The notes under the pieces were generated by a model that saw nothing but the letters and a program-made list of their open reading frames with translations, searched no databases and was not told the origin of the DNA. The position numbers and the translations under genes are program-made. From NCBI RefSeq assembly GCF_040054535.1, contig NC_090784.1:5379501-5443500 (forward strand): 64,000 nt of DNA. Reading direction: 5' to 3'. Shown here one piece after another: positions 46,226 to 61,080 of the stretch (its first letter is position 1; each line of letters opens with the position of its first letter). This DNA comes from Antennarius striatus. Its lineage: Eukaryota; Chordata; Actinopteri; Lophiiformes; Antennariidae.

Positions 46226-49200
46226 TTCGTCGTCTTCTTCTTTTTCTTACAGTTTTACATACTAAAATACTATTTTGTCACACATTTCATTCCGTGAATT
46301 TTTAGCATTAGCCCTGCAGTGACCTGGGGTCTCATCTGGGTTGTGCCCTGACTCTCACCCGTAGCCAAGGATACATCTTAATTTGGTTTTTGTCGACCCT
46401 CTCCTCAATAAGGGAAGAAGGTTTAGAAAAAGGTGCATGAAGAAGACATAAACTCACCCATCTTCTTTGCTTCTTGTTGCACAGATTATTACATTGTTGG
46501 GAGTTACTGCATAATCAGTAAATTATTATAATATAGAATTATACCGGTTCACATTCCTATACTGGTCCAATTTATCCAATTGCATGGACACATGTCCTCA
46601 TTGTTAGCCTAGCTTCTTGTTGTTGTCTTCTCAAACATGCTACTCTCTATACGTACATTTCATCCACACTTCTGTTACGTACTTCCTCCACTTCCCCATT
46701 TACAGCCCAATCTTCACAAATTCACAAACTTCATTTCATCTCTCATTTCATCTCAGCAGAGTCATCAACCACCCCCACCGGTGTCTAGACTCTATGGGGG
46801 ATCTATCGCTCTGCCTCTCAGGATGAGGCTCTTTGATCACAATCTCCCTCTGGAGTCTAAGCACCAAAGACTTTCTGATGGACTACAATGTTCATACAAC
46901 ACTGATTAGGCAAGTTGTTAATTCATATGTTATGTAATACCACGTGTTAATGTATGTTTTTTGTGAGGTTATAAAACTTTCATCAGCCACCTCTATCGCC
47001 ATGAACAATACAAAGAAAGTACTGTTGTAAGATATCGATCTCTATAAGGTGCATCCACAGCTGACACTTTAAATGTGGCAGAGTGCCTCATCAGACTGGC
47101 TGATGTGGCTGCTCCTCCATAATATCTTAAGACTTACTTAAAGTTATTCATACCCTTCTTGGGCTTGAATACTGACCTGTAGCTCAATCAGAGAGAGACT
47201 TCCACAAGCCTTTTCAATCCTATTTAGTGGACATGGAGCCAGTTAGCCTTGGATTACCTGACCAAACGGCCGTCACTCTGCTGGTAGCTTTACAAAGACA
47301 ATTAGGGCCTCAGGAAGTGTTTTACTCAGGGATTGTGGGTAATCGTGCTGTACTCCTGCTGTCTTTGCTGCCATTCAGCTCACATCCTCTTGGCTTCCTC
47401 TGGCTATCAGTTTGACAGCTTCAGGGTCACGTGTCTCCTGGCAGAGTCTTCATAGCAGTGTTACACAGCAGACACTAAACCAGAAGCTGATTTCCAATAC
47501 TGTATCAAGCAGAATGTCTTGACACATAATGTTTAATTTGTGCTCATCTGGCCCCATGCCTTTTTGACTTTCAAGATAGTCATTGGTTTGATTCTCAATT
47601 GATGTACTTGTCATTCCTTTAACTCTCTTTAAATACAGCATTGTGCTTATTTTCCTTCTAAATAAATGAAAATTATTGAAAACATCTTCATGTCTTCACA
47701 CCTGATAAAGAGCTTGAGACAAGAAACTGTAATAATTAAATAGATTACGATAAAATGCAGACTTCCAAAGTGTGTTTATTAACAGTAATTACTTTGTCTT
47801 TGTTTTTGTTTGCTGAGTTTGTTTCGAGGGGTTTCAATAGACATCATAGTGATGTTACGAAAAAATTGCCCGTTAAAAAAAATGACACTCATGTCTCACC
47901 GGGAACAGGGAGAATAGAAGTTGCCTGGTCTGGTTGTGTTTTTCTCTCAGAAACTTTAAAATATCAACGATTCCCAACTTGACACTGTAATCACACCATC
48001 ACCTCTATTTTGACCCGGAAGAAGCCAACACTACAAGCTATTTAACTAATCAGAACAAATTGCCTACTGTTGTAGGCTATATTTCTAAACTCTTAATACA
48101 TTTGTGAATCTTCCATTGCCAGTAATATTTGCAGAGACAATGTAATAATTGATATTAGCCCACCAGTCTAGTCAGGCTTTAATGATAGGTTTATTATTGT
48201 GTGATATTCACAATATGTCCACAGCTCAGCACTTGGACCAGAGTTTGCATCAGCCGTTGCATCAGCTCCCCCTAACCAGATAGGATGACACAACTCAGCT
48301 TGTTAAAATTGTTGTTGTTCCTGTAACTGTTCTGCTTGACCTGGTTGCATTGCATGTTGGTAAGGATGTCCACAGGCAGGTCCAGGTTGACTCCCTATCT
48401 GGTCATTTGAACGTTTTTTTGTGGTCAGAATTTCCCACAATTAGATTAATGTCATTTTGAGCAACAATCCCTCACATGAACACCTATAAGAACCCAAACT
48501 GTTTTACCTTTAGATGGACCCAGGACAACTCAGCCAATTTCTAGTCTTCATGCCAATCTGAGCTAACCAGGTCCTAGCTACAGCTCAATATCTAGTAGTA
48601 CTGGTTATATAAATGATATATTTTCCCCCACTTTCAAAAACACATGATTATTGCTTGTAGACTCATGCGTGTGAAATATGCAGGATGTGTATATGACGCA
48701 CATTGGAAAAGCACACTCAAGTTAAAGGTGTGATTGTTGGTAATGTTTCCACCATGCCTTTGGGATTATTTGAAAGTCCAGGTGGGGGGAGACTATCATA
48801 CCATTAGGGTGAATCCACTGAATGACTGTCAGCCAGAGACAGCATACTGTACCGTGGGCTACCATGATCACAGTCTGCAGCACCCATTAGTCTCAAGTAC
48901 TTCAGCAGTGTTGAGCTTCTCTGCTGTCTCTGGATCTGCAGACTAAGTTCACAAAAACCTTGAAATAAGACAAATTGAATGAAACGAGGGTCTCTATCTC
49001 CCTGTGAAACAATACCCCCTTGTTACCCTCACCATTATTCTACCAGGAGTATTTAATACCAGTATTGCAAAAAACAAGCTTCTATTTGGGATCAAAAGAA
49101 CTGTATTACTGAGAATCTTTGTGCTGAACTGATTACTGCTGCGTCTTCTTTCCACAGACCCTGTATAACCCCACAGTACTTCTCTTTAAAGGCAGAATGA

Positions 49201-49521
49201 TTCTGCAGGTTTTTGTCACTGGGGTCAGATGCAGTGTGGCTGAAAAGTTCTGGAAATCCCATTTCTATGGACGTACCTCTGATCATTTTCCAAAAATAAC
49301 TCTGCAGTCATCTCGGGGAACATCTTTCCAAATGCAGGTACAAACTATTTTGACCCTCCTGGAAATGTATTTAAAGCCATGAAAGGAGGGTGGGGCTAAA
49401 GGAGGAATGAAGAGACACTGTAGGAATCAGTTAAGTGACATTGTCCCAAATGACATGGCTCAATGGCTCAAAGTGTTTGCCCACATGTGAGAGCGATTGT
49501 CATGTCAAATGCTTTCTAAGA

Positions 49522-49559
49522 TCAAGTCTTTCAGATCATATTTGATCTGAAAGACTTGA
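49522..49559. repeat. Perfect 17-bp hairpin
   Basis: TCAAGTCTTTCAGATCA, a 4-base loop (TATT), then the exact reverse complement. There are no mismatches in the 17-bp stem. The stem is too short for a typical miRNA precursor. Confidence 0.85.
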
Positions 49560-50469
49560 CATATTTGATCAGTTATTTAATCTTCACTCCTGTTTGCCAC
49601 AGAGGCAGCACAAAAAGAATTTCCAATCCTGCTGACAGCTTAAAAATTAAATTATTTGGTGTGGATCTATCACTCTAGCCATAACCGAGTCTACCCATGT
49701 GACAACAAAGCTTCTCAGTACTCTGTTTGCATAATTTAAAATTTTTCACTGCTTATTTGCCCATTTTGGAGCAACATAACAACCAACCCTGTTCTCCTAT
49801 ATAAAAGAACAAATGGACATGGGTCAGGCTTTTGAGGAAATACTCCTAATGAGAAAGAAATACTAATAATTATGTCAGGAGGAATGTGAACCTCATCATT
49901 CCTTCTTGTTTATACTGTGACAAGGCCGAATGTCCATAAATCTCATTCTTTAAAAATTGCTATAATTATAAAAAATGGGAAGAACACCGAGGTGCACCAC
50001 TGGTGATTTTTGTAACAGACTTTTCCTATTACAGGCTCAGGACAAAAGCTATTCTGCATCAATTGCATACAAAATTTTTCTAATCAACAACAATTTAGAA
50101 GGTAAGGAAGCAACACGATGACTAAAAAACTTTTTCAACAACAAAAACAAATCTGAGTTCTGAAGATTGTGACACTGCATTAAAAAATAATAACAGAAGG
50201 GCAATTATATCATGGTATAGTGAATGATTAATACTCAGTCACATATTGTTATTAGACATCTTCTTATTCTTGTTTTAATTATAATGATAACATTTATGTC
50301 ATACTCTTATTGACACTCTCCCTCAACAATTATATTTATTCAACACCACTCTAGCCTCAATCAACTCAAAACTTTCAGACTTCTTTTAAACGTGTTCCCT
50401 GCTTTATAAAACAATATGGATGGGCTATAAGTGGCCATATCAATAGCTATTCATGTACTTGAATTCCAT

Positions 50470-50875
50470 ATACTTGATCACAGGTACAAGCGGCCGAAAA
50501 TGGGTTTTCTTAGGTGGGTTGCTGCTGTCTCCCTCAGAGATATGGTGAGAAACACTGTTAATCGCAAGAGGCTCAGTGATGAGCCACTGCTCCTTCATGT
50601 AGAAAGAAGCCAGCAGAGGTGGTTTGGCAATCTGGTGCCAATGCTTCCAGGGCGCCGCCCTCGGGAGATGTTCCTGGCACGTCCAACTGGAGGAGATCTC
50701 GGGGGCAGATCCAGGACCAGGTGGAGGATTATATCACACTGGGTTGGGAGCGCCTCAGGATCCCCCAGTTAGAGCTGGTTAATGTGACCAGGGAAAGGGA
50801 AGTTTGGGGTTCCTTGTTAAAGCTGCTGCCCCCACAACCCGACTCCAGATACTGTGGGTGCAGATGGTGAACAGC
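50470..50875 (+). pseudogene. LINE reverse-transcriptase C-terminal fragment
   Basis: The plus-strand frame reads FLRWVAAVSLRDMVRNTV, LLLHVERSQQRWFGNLV and a GRRPREMF-type block, then shifts frame to REVWGSLLKLLPPQPDSR. This is the C-terminal end of a very common fish non-LTR retrotransposon; I cannot assign the clade securely. The lesion near 50,700 breaks the frame. Confidence 0.7.
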
Positions 50876-51044
50876 TATTCATATTTATGTCAATAAATAC
50901 TAATACCTGGTACCAATTATTGCAAACTGCAAGACTGGCTGCTTATCCAATGTGTTAAGGATACAAATATATTGCCAACTTGTTGAAATACATAAAGCAT
51001 TTTGTGTATGACTTTGCTGTTCTTTTTCAAAGTGGGTCATCATC

Positions 51045-51064
51045 TATTTATTTATTTATTTATT
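51045..51064. repeat. (TTTA)n microsatellite
   Basis: About five TTTA units within AT-rich spacer. Confidence 0.8.
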
Positions 51065-51650
51065 CAGTTAATTTTTTTCTTCTTTCCGAACATGTTATTA
51101 CAACATATCTCACTTTCATCAGTGTTGAAACATCATCAACAACATCCGAAAAGAAAAAAAAAAGGTTAACGGGTAGAAGCCATTGGCTTGTAAGATTCCC
51201 GTCCACTAAATTATCAACAAAAACATCTCTCTCATTAGAATATGTAATCAACAAACTCAGACATTAAAAGTCTTCAACCAGCTCATACATTGAATTTTGA
51301 CAGACGTTCATACCCTTATCCACTTCCAGATATTAGCCTTTTACCCTAGAGTATAACCATGTTTACATTCTTCCTAGGAACACAAGGTTTGTTAACATCA
51401 TAAATAGTCAAAACAAGAAGTTGACCTTGCCAGTGTTCTCCACAAGAATATAACAATTATATTAACCTCTTTCAGCAGACAGTGTTTATACAAGAATTAA
51501 CCAGTTTGTTGCAGACACTTTAACAGTTTCACATGGCATTATATTGTCAAAAAATATCAACATGCTCTCAAAGTTAATGTTATCCCATGTTATCACAAAT
51601 ACATGTTTTTTTTGGTTGTTTTTTTTGTTCATTAGTCCATGTTTGTGACA

Positions 51651-52508
51651 TCAATGATGTTGATTTTTTTCGACTGTTCCATGAAATACTTGACGTGTCC
51701 AAAATCGTAGAGCTCCCAATATCGAAGTGACTCTGTTGTACTGATCTCTGGTGTAGTAACAATTCTTGTCCGTCTTTATTGCTCGTATTTCACCAACTCC
51801 TCTGCACTCCTGATCACCATTGTTTTTCATCTGGTCTGGAGAAAGCCCCTTTGTTTTGATGAAGATCCTGCAGTTGTTTGTCCAGGTGTTGTCGATCAGT
51901 CCATTCTTCTTCAGTTGTCGAGCTTTTTCGGCGATATCAGCATTCTTTTTAGTGAGATTAACATTAATGTAGACATTTTTTCCTTTCAGTTTGAAGCCTT
52001 GTTTCAAAAGAGCAATCTTGTGTTTACGATTGCTGAATTTTATCAGCACTGCAGGTGGTCTCCTACCTCCAGATGGTAATGGGTAACATGTCTCAATCTG
52101 GTCCCGATCTATAGTTATCTCCAGATCCCTCAGTTGAGAACTCATTTGTTGCTCCAGACATTCGATGTCAGCGCTAGCCACAGGATTTCTTTAATTCCTC
52201 GGCTTGATTTTGATTCCAGTGATAATCACATCATTTATACGAATGCTTTGTTCCAAATCATCCATTCTTTGTTGTCCCTGTTCCAAGACAATAATTTTTC
52301 GGTCTTTTTCATCCATGTCTTTCTGCATTTTCTTCATTTTGTCCTTCATTTCTTCCAAGGCGTCTTGCAACGGTTTTAGCTTTTCTTCCAACTTTTTATC
52401 AAAGTCACTCCAAAACTTATCAAAGTTGCTCTTTAACTCACTCTTTAATTTTTTCATAGAGACCATCTGGTCTTTAGTATCCTCTGATTTTCCTTTTGGT
52501 TTCGTCAT
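51651..52508 (-). pseudogene. LINE ORF1-like protein, frameshifted
   Basis: Two adjoining minus-strand frames. The first (52,508-52,191, 105 codons from an ATG) is a charged coiled coil with a lysine-rich start. The second (52,181-51,651) continues with a nucleic-acid-binding fold, including AVLIKFSNRKHKIALL, NVNLTKKNADIAEKARQLKK and CRIFIKTKG, typical of the FP25-like C-terminal domain of LINE ORF1 proteins. One shift between the frames separates the halves. I see no endonuclease or reverse transcriptase after it, so it is an ORF1-only copy or a truncated LINE. Confidence 0.65.
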
Positions 52509-52649
52509 TTTGCAGAGAATAAGCGAGAGTCATTCTGGGTATGAGTTAGAGAGATAGCGACAACAGGAGACAGAAGAAAGACGTCTGCTCCCATTGAGAG
52601 CCAGAAGTATCATAATTATGGTGTAAATTAATAAGCTACATTTAAATAA

Positions 52650-53694
52650 GTTTGTCATTTTTAAACTGCTTATCTAGAACCGGCCATGGAGGACACAATC
52701 TGAGCAGAGGTGCCCATACTTTACAGGCCAACCAAGAGACATAGTCTCTCCAGCGTTTCCTAGGTCTTCCCTGAAGCCTCCTCCTGGGAGGAAATGCCCA
52801 GAACAACTCCCTAGGGAGGCATCCAGGAGGCATCTGGAACACATGCCCAGCCACCTCAGCTGGACTCGACGTGGAGGAGCAGCGGCTCTACTCCGAGTTC
52901 CTCGCTGGTGACTGAGCTCCTCACCGTGTCTCTAAGGGTGTGCTCAGCCACTCTAGGGAGGAAACTCATTTCAACCACTTGTATCTGGGCTCTTGTCCCT
53001 TCTTTCATGACCCAAATTTCATAAAAATAGGTAAGAGTAGGAACATACTGTAGATTGACCGGTAATTCATGACTGCATCACTGCAGACGCTGCACCGATC
53101 CATCTGTCAATCTCACGTTCCGTCTTTCCCTCACTCATGAACCAGACCCCAACTTATTTGAGCTCCTCCAATTGGGGCAAAAACTCCCAACCGATCAGGA
53201 GAGGCTAGACCACATTTCCCGGTCAAGAACCAAGGCCATGACCATGAGCATTTGGAGTTTGACGATCCTCATCCAAACTGCATCACACTCAGCTGCAAAT
53301 GGCCCCAGTGCACTCTGAAGGTCCAGGTTTGATGAGGCCAACAGGACAACATCATCCGCAAAAATCAGAGATTAATTCCTTTGATCTCCAACCCAGACTT
53401 TGGTCATACAGGGACTGGACAGACCCCTACTCTCGAAGCACTCCCCACAAAATACCACAAGGGACACGATCAAATGCCTTTTCCAGATTCACAAAACACA
53501 TATGGATTGGTTGGGCAAACTCCCACAAATCCTCATGGACTCAATGGAAAGTGTAGAGCTGATCCAGTGTCCAGCAACCGGGATGAAAAATGCATTTTCC
53601 ATCCGAATCCGAGGTTCAACTATAGGTCTGATCCTTCTCTCCAGTACCCTGGAATAAACCTTCCCTAGGAAGCTGAGAAGTGAAATCCCCCTAT
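52650..53694 (-). pseudogene. LINE reverse-transcriptase fragment, degenerate
   Basis: Minus-strand pieces in several frames. A KAFDRVP-like phrase lies near 53,470, the catalytic FADDVVLLASS block near 53,360-53,330, and MSFLPRVAEHTLRD-like and PPGCLPRELF phrases towards 52,800. It ends near 52,655 at a GGTTCTAGATAAGCAG tail. It is related to the plus-strand fragment at 50,470. Stops and shifts are frequent, and the 5' side ends exactly at SINE copy C. Confidence 0.7.
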
Positions 53695-53696
53695 AG

Positions 53697-54056
53697 TTGG
53701 AGTGGCAGTAGCTAAGTCAGTAGAGTGGGTCATCCAATGATCCAAGGTCGGCGGTTCGATTCCCACTCCCGACCATTCACTCTAGGAGTGTGAGCTGTCA
53801 GTGGGAGGTGCCAGCTCACCTCCCTAACACTGCCGAGGTGCCCTTGAGCAAGGCACTGTCTTCTCAACAAGCTGCTCACTCTGGGCGCTTCAAAGATAGG
53901 AATGTCCGTCACTCGGCCTCCCTGTATTTACTGCATGTCTACAGGCCCCTTGTGTGTGTGTGGGGGGGGCCTGTACAAAAACATATATATGCATGATTAC
54001 TAACCGCAAGTGAAAAGACAATAATTTCCCTACAGGGATCATTAAAGTATACTTCT
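53697..54056 (+). mobile_element. tRNA-derived SINE, copy C
   Basis: Shows a perfect GGTTCGATTCC B box, the shared body GCTCACCTCCCTAACACTGCCGAGGTGCCC, and the tail AATTTCCCTACAGGGATCATTAAAGTATACTTC. It abuts the degenerate LINE fragment on its left. Confidence 0.78.
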
Positions 54057-56559
54057 TCTTTGGAAATACTGAACAATTTCTGGCTCCATAAACATTATAA
54101 TTAAGCCTTTTAAATAATAATTGGATAACTTTTAACTCTTGGAGGAGATGTATCAATGCCTAACATTTGATAAGCCCTGGGACAGCCAATAAAAGTCATT
54201 CATGTGGCAGCAGTGTTTAATTGACTGAACCAAGTCATCATGCTACAAGAAAAACAAAAGCAAGCAGTTCTCTGCTGCTGTGAGATAGTGGATAGTCATG
54301 TTGAGTAATCAAACTTACAAGAGGAGAATTGGTGTGCTCCCAGAGGATTCCTGCCCTGAAGAAAAAAGCTTGAAAGTGTCAGCAATGTTAAACTTCTTGG
54401 TCTATAAATCCAACTGATGGCGGCAATGGAAAACAAACAGATCTCCCTTTATCCTCTCTGTCCTTTTATTGGTCTGAAAATGTTTCATAGGCCCCAACTG
54501 TGAAGGATTTGCTTTATGAGAAATTGAAGACATCTCTCCCACATAACAGACAGTCTCTAAAGTATTTTGGGAGTGTTTTTACTTTCCATATTTTGAGCTG
54601 CTGACATTTTCACTAAATGAACCCAAATGCATCAGATGACGGAAATGACAAGGATGCAATCTGGAGAAAGGAGGTGTGTGTGTGTGAGTGTGTGTCTTGC
54701 AAATTGCCACCATTAATATTTTTGACAACATAATCTCATGTCTTTCAGTAAGTTCTAACTAATGCATCATCTATTGAGTAGGCCTAAGGAGTCATATTGA
54801 AACATAGCTCATCTAAAGATATCAATGTGTACCTGCAGACAGTGTCTTTTATTTGACTCTGCACCGAGCATAGAGGATAGACTCAGACCAATCCTTCATA
54901 GCAGTCTCACCACACCTGGAAATCACATCGACAAGGATAGTTTCAGTTCATTGTTGCAAACCAGTAGTTCCACATACATTTCCAGATGTGGGATTCAATT
55001 TCAGAGACCTGCATTCAACCTGTCTGACACTTGCCAAGCATAGTATGAAAACAAATATTTTAAAAAAGAACAAATTTTAAATGACACAATGTACATATAA
55101 ACATCCACTGTTTTCTTGGCTCTTAATTTGTGTTCTTCAGAATTATTTTCCCATTATTATTGCCTGTAGAAGCTGCATCATGTGCTTGAATATCAGAGAC
55201 TATGTGGGGGAGAGAGTGACACAGGAGGCAAAGCTCCTGTGTGGGCTTTAGAGTTAAGACAAGTGCAATAGAGTAAATGGGATAATCAGGGTTTACAGAT
55301 CTGTGTGGCTCCAGTGACGCAGGGCTTTACGCTGCCTAATAGAGCATATCTGACATCTGCCAAGCCCTGACCCTTCCGCTGACATCAGGACCCCTGGATG
55401 ACCCCATCACATTCCACCTGAACCAGACTGTCTGGTTCATCTGACTTGATATTTCTGAGCAGGTTTATCTATGAAGAACAGGGTTGTCTCTGAAAGAACA
55501 TGTTACAGGGCTCATCAAAGTAATCAGGGACTTCTGGTGAGGAGCTGCAGACCCTGACCTGAAGGTGTAAGCAGTTGAAAGGGAACAGATTTATGGGCTG
55601 AAAAAGAATTGATTTCCTGATAGTTTAAAGAGATCAATTCCCTACATGGCTTTGTGAGTTGTTCCAATATTAACGCACGGTATGCCAGAATGTATTTCAT
55701 GTGGCAGGTGTCATAAAGAGTCCCGTTCTAAGTCACATCCTAAACCAGCCCACAGAGGGCGACATGGCAACATGGAGTATGCTTTCAATGCAGATCGCCA
55801 TCAATTGAATCTGACAGAAAATACTAAATACATAGCCATGAATATCTCAGGTTATGTATTTACATGTATTTTGTTTTTTCATGTATAATTTATGTTCACT
55901 TATCAATGTTCTATTCAATAATAGGCCATAAATACTCTAATGGCTCCAAATACTATTTTATGTAGAAATTAATTCAGGTGCAACAACAATTCAGAGCACA
56001 TCTGAAGGCTAAAATCGTCAGATTAACGGGTTCTTGATAGGTATTTAATTGAGTGTGATCTGGTTCATAAAGTCATGCAGTGTATCTTTCAGCGCGATCG
56101 TGTGCGCCGGGGTTTCAGCGAAAAGCAGGATGGGAGGGGGGCGGGATGAAGCGCATCTGACGCCCTCATCGGACTTGACTTTGCAGACAGACGCAACATG
56201 TCGTGTGGGCAGGTAACAGTTAATTTCTACACATCGCGGAAAATATGTTGAACTAAACAAAGTTGATAAGGCAAACTGGATTCCCCGAGCACATTCAGAT
56301 TAGATTAACGGGATTATTTGTTGGCAGTATAATGAGAGTTTTGAGAAATACGATGGATATGCGCGTAAGGAGGTTCTTCTGAAGAGCAGATGTTCGGCCG
56401 TGCCAAATTGACACTTGATGAGCAGCATATTCATGCAAATTCATAAAATCATAGGCGTGCCTTTGGGCGATGGAGTCACAGCCGGAAAAGCAAACCCCCT
56501 CCTGGATCATCAGCGTCCTTCAAAGACGGTGATGCGCGGCGCTCGGACGCACTGACGGC
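54057..56559. other. Intergenic upstream of TENT5A
   Basis: No coding sequence recognised. The last 500 bases become richer in CG dinucleotides (for example GGGAGGGGGGCGGGATG near 56,130 and GATGCGCGGCGCTCGG near 56,530), suggesting upstream promoter sequence of TENT5A. Confidence 0.5.
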
Positions 56560-56911
56560 GGCACAGATGTTTTAGAAGGGCAGAGAGAGAGAGAGCAAGG
56601 AAAGTTTTCTACGCGCTTTTTCTTGAGTGTCTGCATCGCTTCCTCAGCAAAGCACCAGTTGCTTGCCTCACTGGATCTCCAAAACACAGGTCTATTGTGC
56701 AAAACTATCACAAATTGCCTTCATTTATATATTTTGATTTGTATATGTTTACAGTCGAGTCCAAGAAATACAGAGAATCCTGGTGTGGATGACGTTGTCA
56801 CCTTAGAATCTGTGCGTAAAGACGCGACCACAGATTCCGCTTTTGAGAAATAGTTTTTCTTTTTTCTTTTTAAATTTTATTTCACTTGCTTGAGACTTCT
56901 CAGCCTTCACC
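56560..56911 (+). promoter_or_regulatory. tent5a: TENT5A 5' end: likely promoter-proximal and UTR sequence
   Basis: A GA-rich block (GCAGAGAGAGAGAGAGC) is followed by a possible untranslated exon ending CCAAAACACAG with a donor at 56,690. A long pyrimidine tract ending CTTCTCAG at 56,903 looks like a strong acceptor eight bases before the start codon. A first intron of 56,690-56,903 is therefore plausible. No TATA box is obvious. Confidence 0.45.
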
Positions 56912-58574
<1,663 letters not shown>

Positions 58575-58997
58575 GTCTAGCCCAAGGAAAGGAAGTGTGA
58601 GAGAATCAGATTTGTTTACACAGGCGTGAGCGGCACAGTCCCAGCCTCAAAACTACCCAGTGTTTGACAGATGACAGAAAGAAGAGTCTTCTTTTAAAAG
58701 AGTGTTTTGTTCAGGCTTTGAGTATGAATGTCTGGTGTTCACTTCAAATGCATATTTGAATGTGCGCATCGCACGTTTTTTTTTAAAAACACCAGCGTCT
58801 TATGATTTTACACGAGCCACCCAGGTTTGGTCAAGATGTAACTTGGAAATAAAGGTTGGATGCAAATGTGTCACAGCCTTGAGTTTAAACAGCAGAGCTG
58901 TCATTGAAATTGTATGAGAATGATCAAACCTGTCAAGAACTGATCAGCCAGCATGTTCCAACAGCAGCACCAAGGGCTGCATCAGTTGAAGTTGACG

Positions 58998-59108
<111 letters not shown>

Positions 59109-61056
59109 CCTTGGTGAAAGCAGGTGTCTGCAGCACATTAGACTCTGATTTATGTCGGCTGAATGATGCTGTTAAACTAGTTCAGATAACAAGCATCATC
59201 ACCAGGCATTTGGATACAATTATGGTTGTTTCTAAACCAAAGCATTTTCTAATTGTTTCCAACATAACACCCAATTTTGACGGGAGAGAAAAAAAATATC
59301 TATGAAGCTATGTCTGTTTGAATATGTGAATATTGTGTGCTTTAAGTGCCTATTGCCTCTCAGTGGACAGAGACAAGAATGAGCAGGCCATATGATTTTT
59401 GTGAATTAGCCCCACTATATTTTCACTCGAGACAAAAGCACCACAGAGGCTTGTGAATGTATACATGAACTCACACACAGTCCGCGTCAGTGTTGCAGTC
59501 ATATAGGTGATTTATGGGTTGCTGACAGATTAGCATTTTCCTAGAGAATTTGCATTTGGAAGCTCAAAAAGGTCTTCTCTGAGTAAAACAAAGATCCTGT
59601 AAATACTAGTGTTGGATCTTTGTTGGAGAAAAGTTGAAATGTGTTTTTAAATTATAAGCAAGGGGGGAAAAAAAGGTACCTTCTTTTTGTTTAAAAGAAG
59701 TAGTAAAGAAACAGAGGAAAGGGTGTGTTCAGACAGAGCTCCGGCAGACTGCTGGTGTGTGTTCCTCCTACAGTGGAAGGATATTTGCAGAGACACCTAA
59801 GATGATGAGACACTATTTGCTGTAGCACCCTGGCAGGGAATTCCTCAGCTGCCGCCGAAGAGCTTGAACTCAGCTATGGATGGATCTGCAGATGCTGTGT
59901 TCGTGGTTCAGACGGGACGTCATTGATAACCCTACAGTTTAATGAGGTTGATTTTAGATATAAGAAAAATGTGTTGTTTGGACATGCAAGAAAGTAAAAG
60001 TCGTGAGAGAAAGGAAAATGTGTCTGTCTAAAAAGGAAGTGGATCTATGGAGTCGGTCTGGAGAGGTGGGTGCAGCTGGTGATTAGGTTTATCTTTGTAG
60101 GGCCACCACACTTTACTGTACACACCTTCTCTATTAAAGCCTGATTAAAACTTATCGGACAGCATCATACCTCTCTCCCTTCTTTCAAGGAGACCAAATT
60201 ATTCTGTTACCTTCTCTCTGTTTAATCTTCTGATTCCTGTTCAGAAGGGTGGAAACTGAAGACAACTGCATGCATTCACACCAGCATCAGGAGAGTAAAA
60301 TGCAGCTTGTTTGTTAGGTTGCTTTGTCGATTCTTACTGATGAGTTTAATGTTCCAGTCTACATTTTAAAGAACTCTGTATATATATATATATAAATATA
60401 TATAGATAATAACATGCTTCATTTTTGCCAGCACACTTACTTTTAGCTAACTTCACTGCAGCCTTTTCTGATAGCGGAAAGAAAAAGGAAATAATTTCAA
60501 GCATTTAAGGGCTTTAAGCCCAGCAGACCAGCATCAGCCCAATACTATGATGTACAGAATAACTATCCAGCTGGGAAAAAAGCATCTCTATTTCACCCTC
60601 CGTTTCGCCTGATTCTAATCATCCATAACTGCTCTGTTCAGTTGTTTTTTTCTTCTCAGTAACTGTTGATGTGAAGGGTATTCTTTGGATTGTGCAGACC
60701 ATGTATTGTCTTTTTATACTCAGTGGAGTCCTAACAGCTGACTAGCGGCCTAGCTACAGTCTGCCTGTCAGTTAGTAATCGTGCCTATCCCTTAGAGGTT
60801 GTGGGTTTCTGCATCGTCTTGTATGATCGTTTCTATTATCTGTTATTTTAAAAAAAAAATCACACTTTGAAAAAGAAAGAAAAATATCCTTGTCTTGTAT
60901 GTATATTTTTATGATATTTTTATAAATGTACCAGACACTGTGGTGCTGCAGTGCTTTGGAATCTGTGATCGGGCTTCAAAGGATATGTTCTCAATAGCTT
61001 TTTTGCTATAATATGTTATATGTCCAGTGGGTCAAAAGGTTAAAGATGTTTTCATC

Positions 61057-61062
61057 AATAAA
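61057..61062 (+). terminator. Poly(A) signal of TENT5A
   Basis: AATAAA in CATCAATAAAATATTTTG, followed within 30 bases by the T/G-rich TTATTTGTGATGTCTGTAG. No earlier AATAAA in the 3' UTR is equally well placed except one at 58,848-58,853, which could give a short form. Confidence 0.65.
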
Positions 61063-61080
61063 ATATTTTGAAAACCTTAT

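Larger units (their letters stand above)
45641..50469. other. Intergenic, no gene supported
   Basis: AT-rich spacer between IBTK and TENT5A. It contains a LINE/SINE-type tail (46,195-46,225) and a perfect hairpin (49,522-49,559). Short frames such as those at 46,617-46,909 and 47,755-47,982 show no domain and are not supported. Confidence 0.55.

Noticed and set aside
53299..53668. Overlapping plus-strand frames of 85-95 codons
   Set aside because: Antisense of the degenerate LINE reverse-transcriptase fragment.
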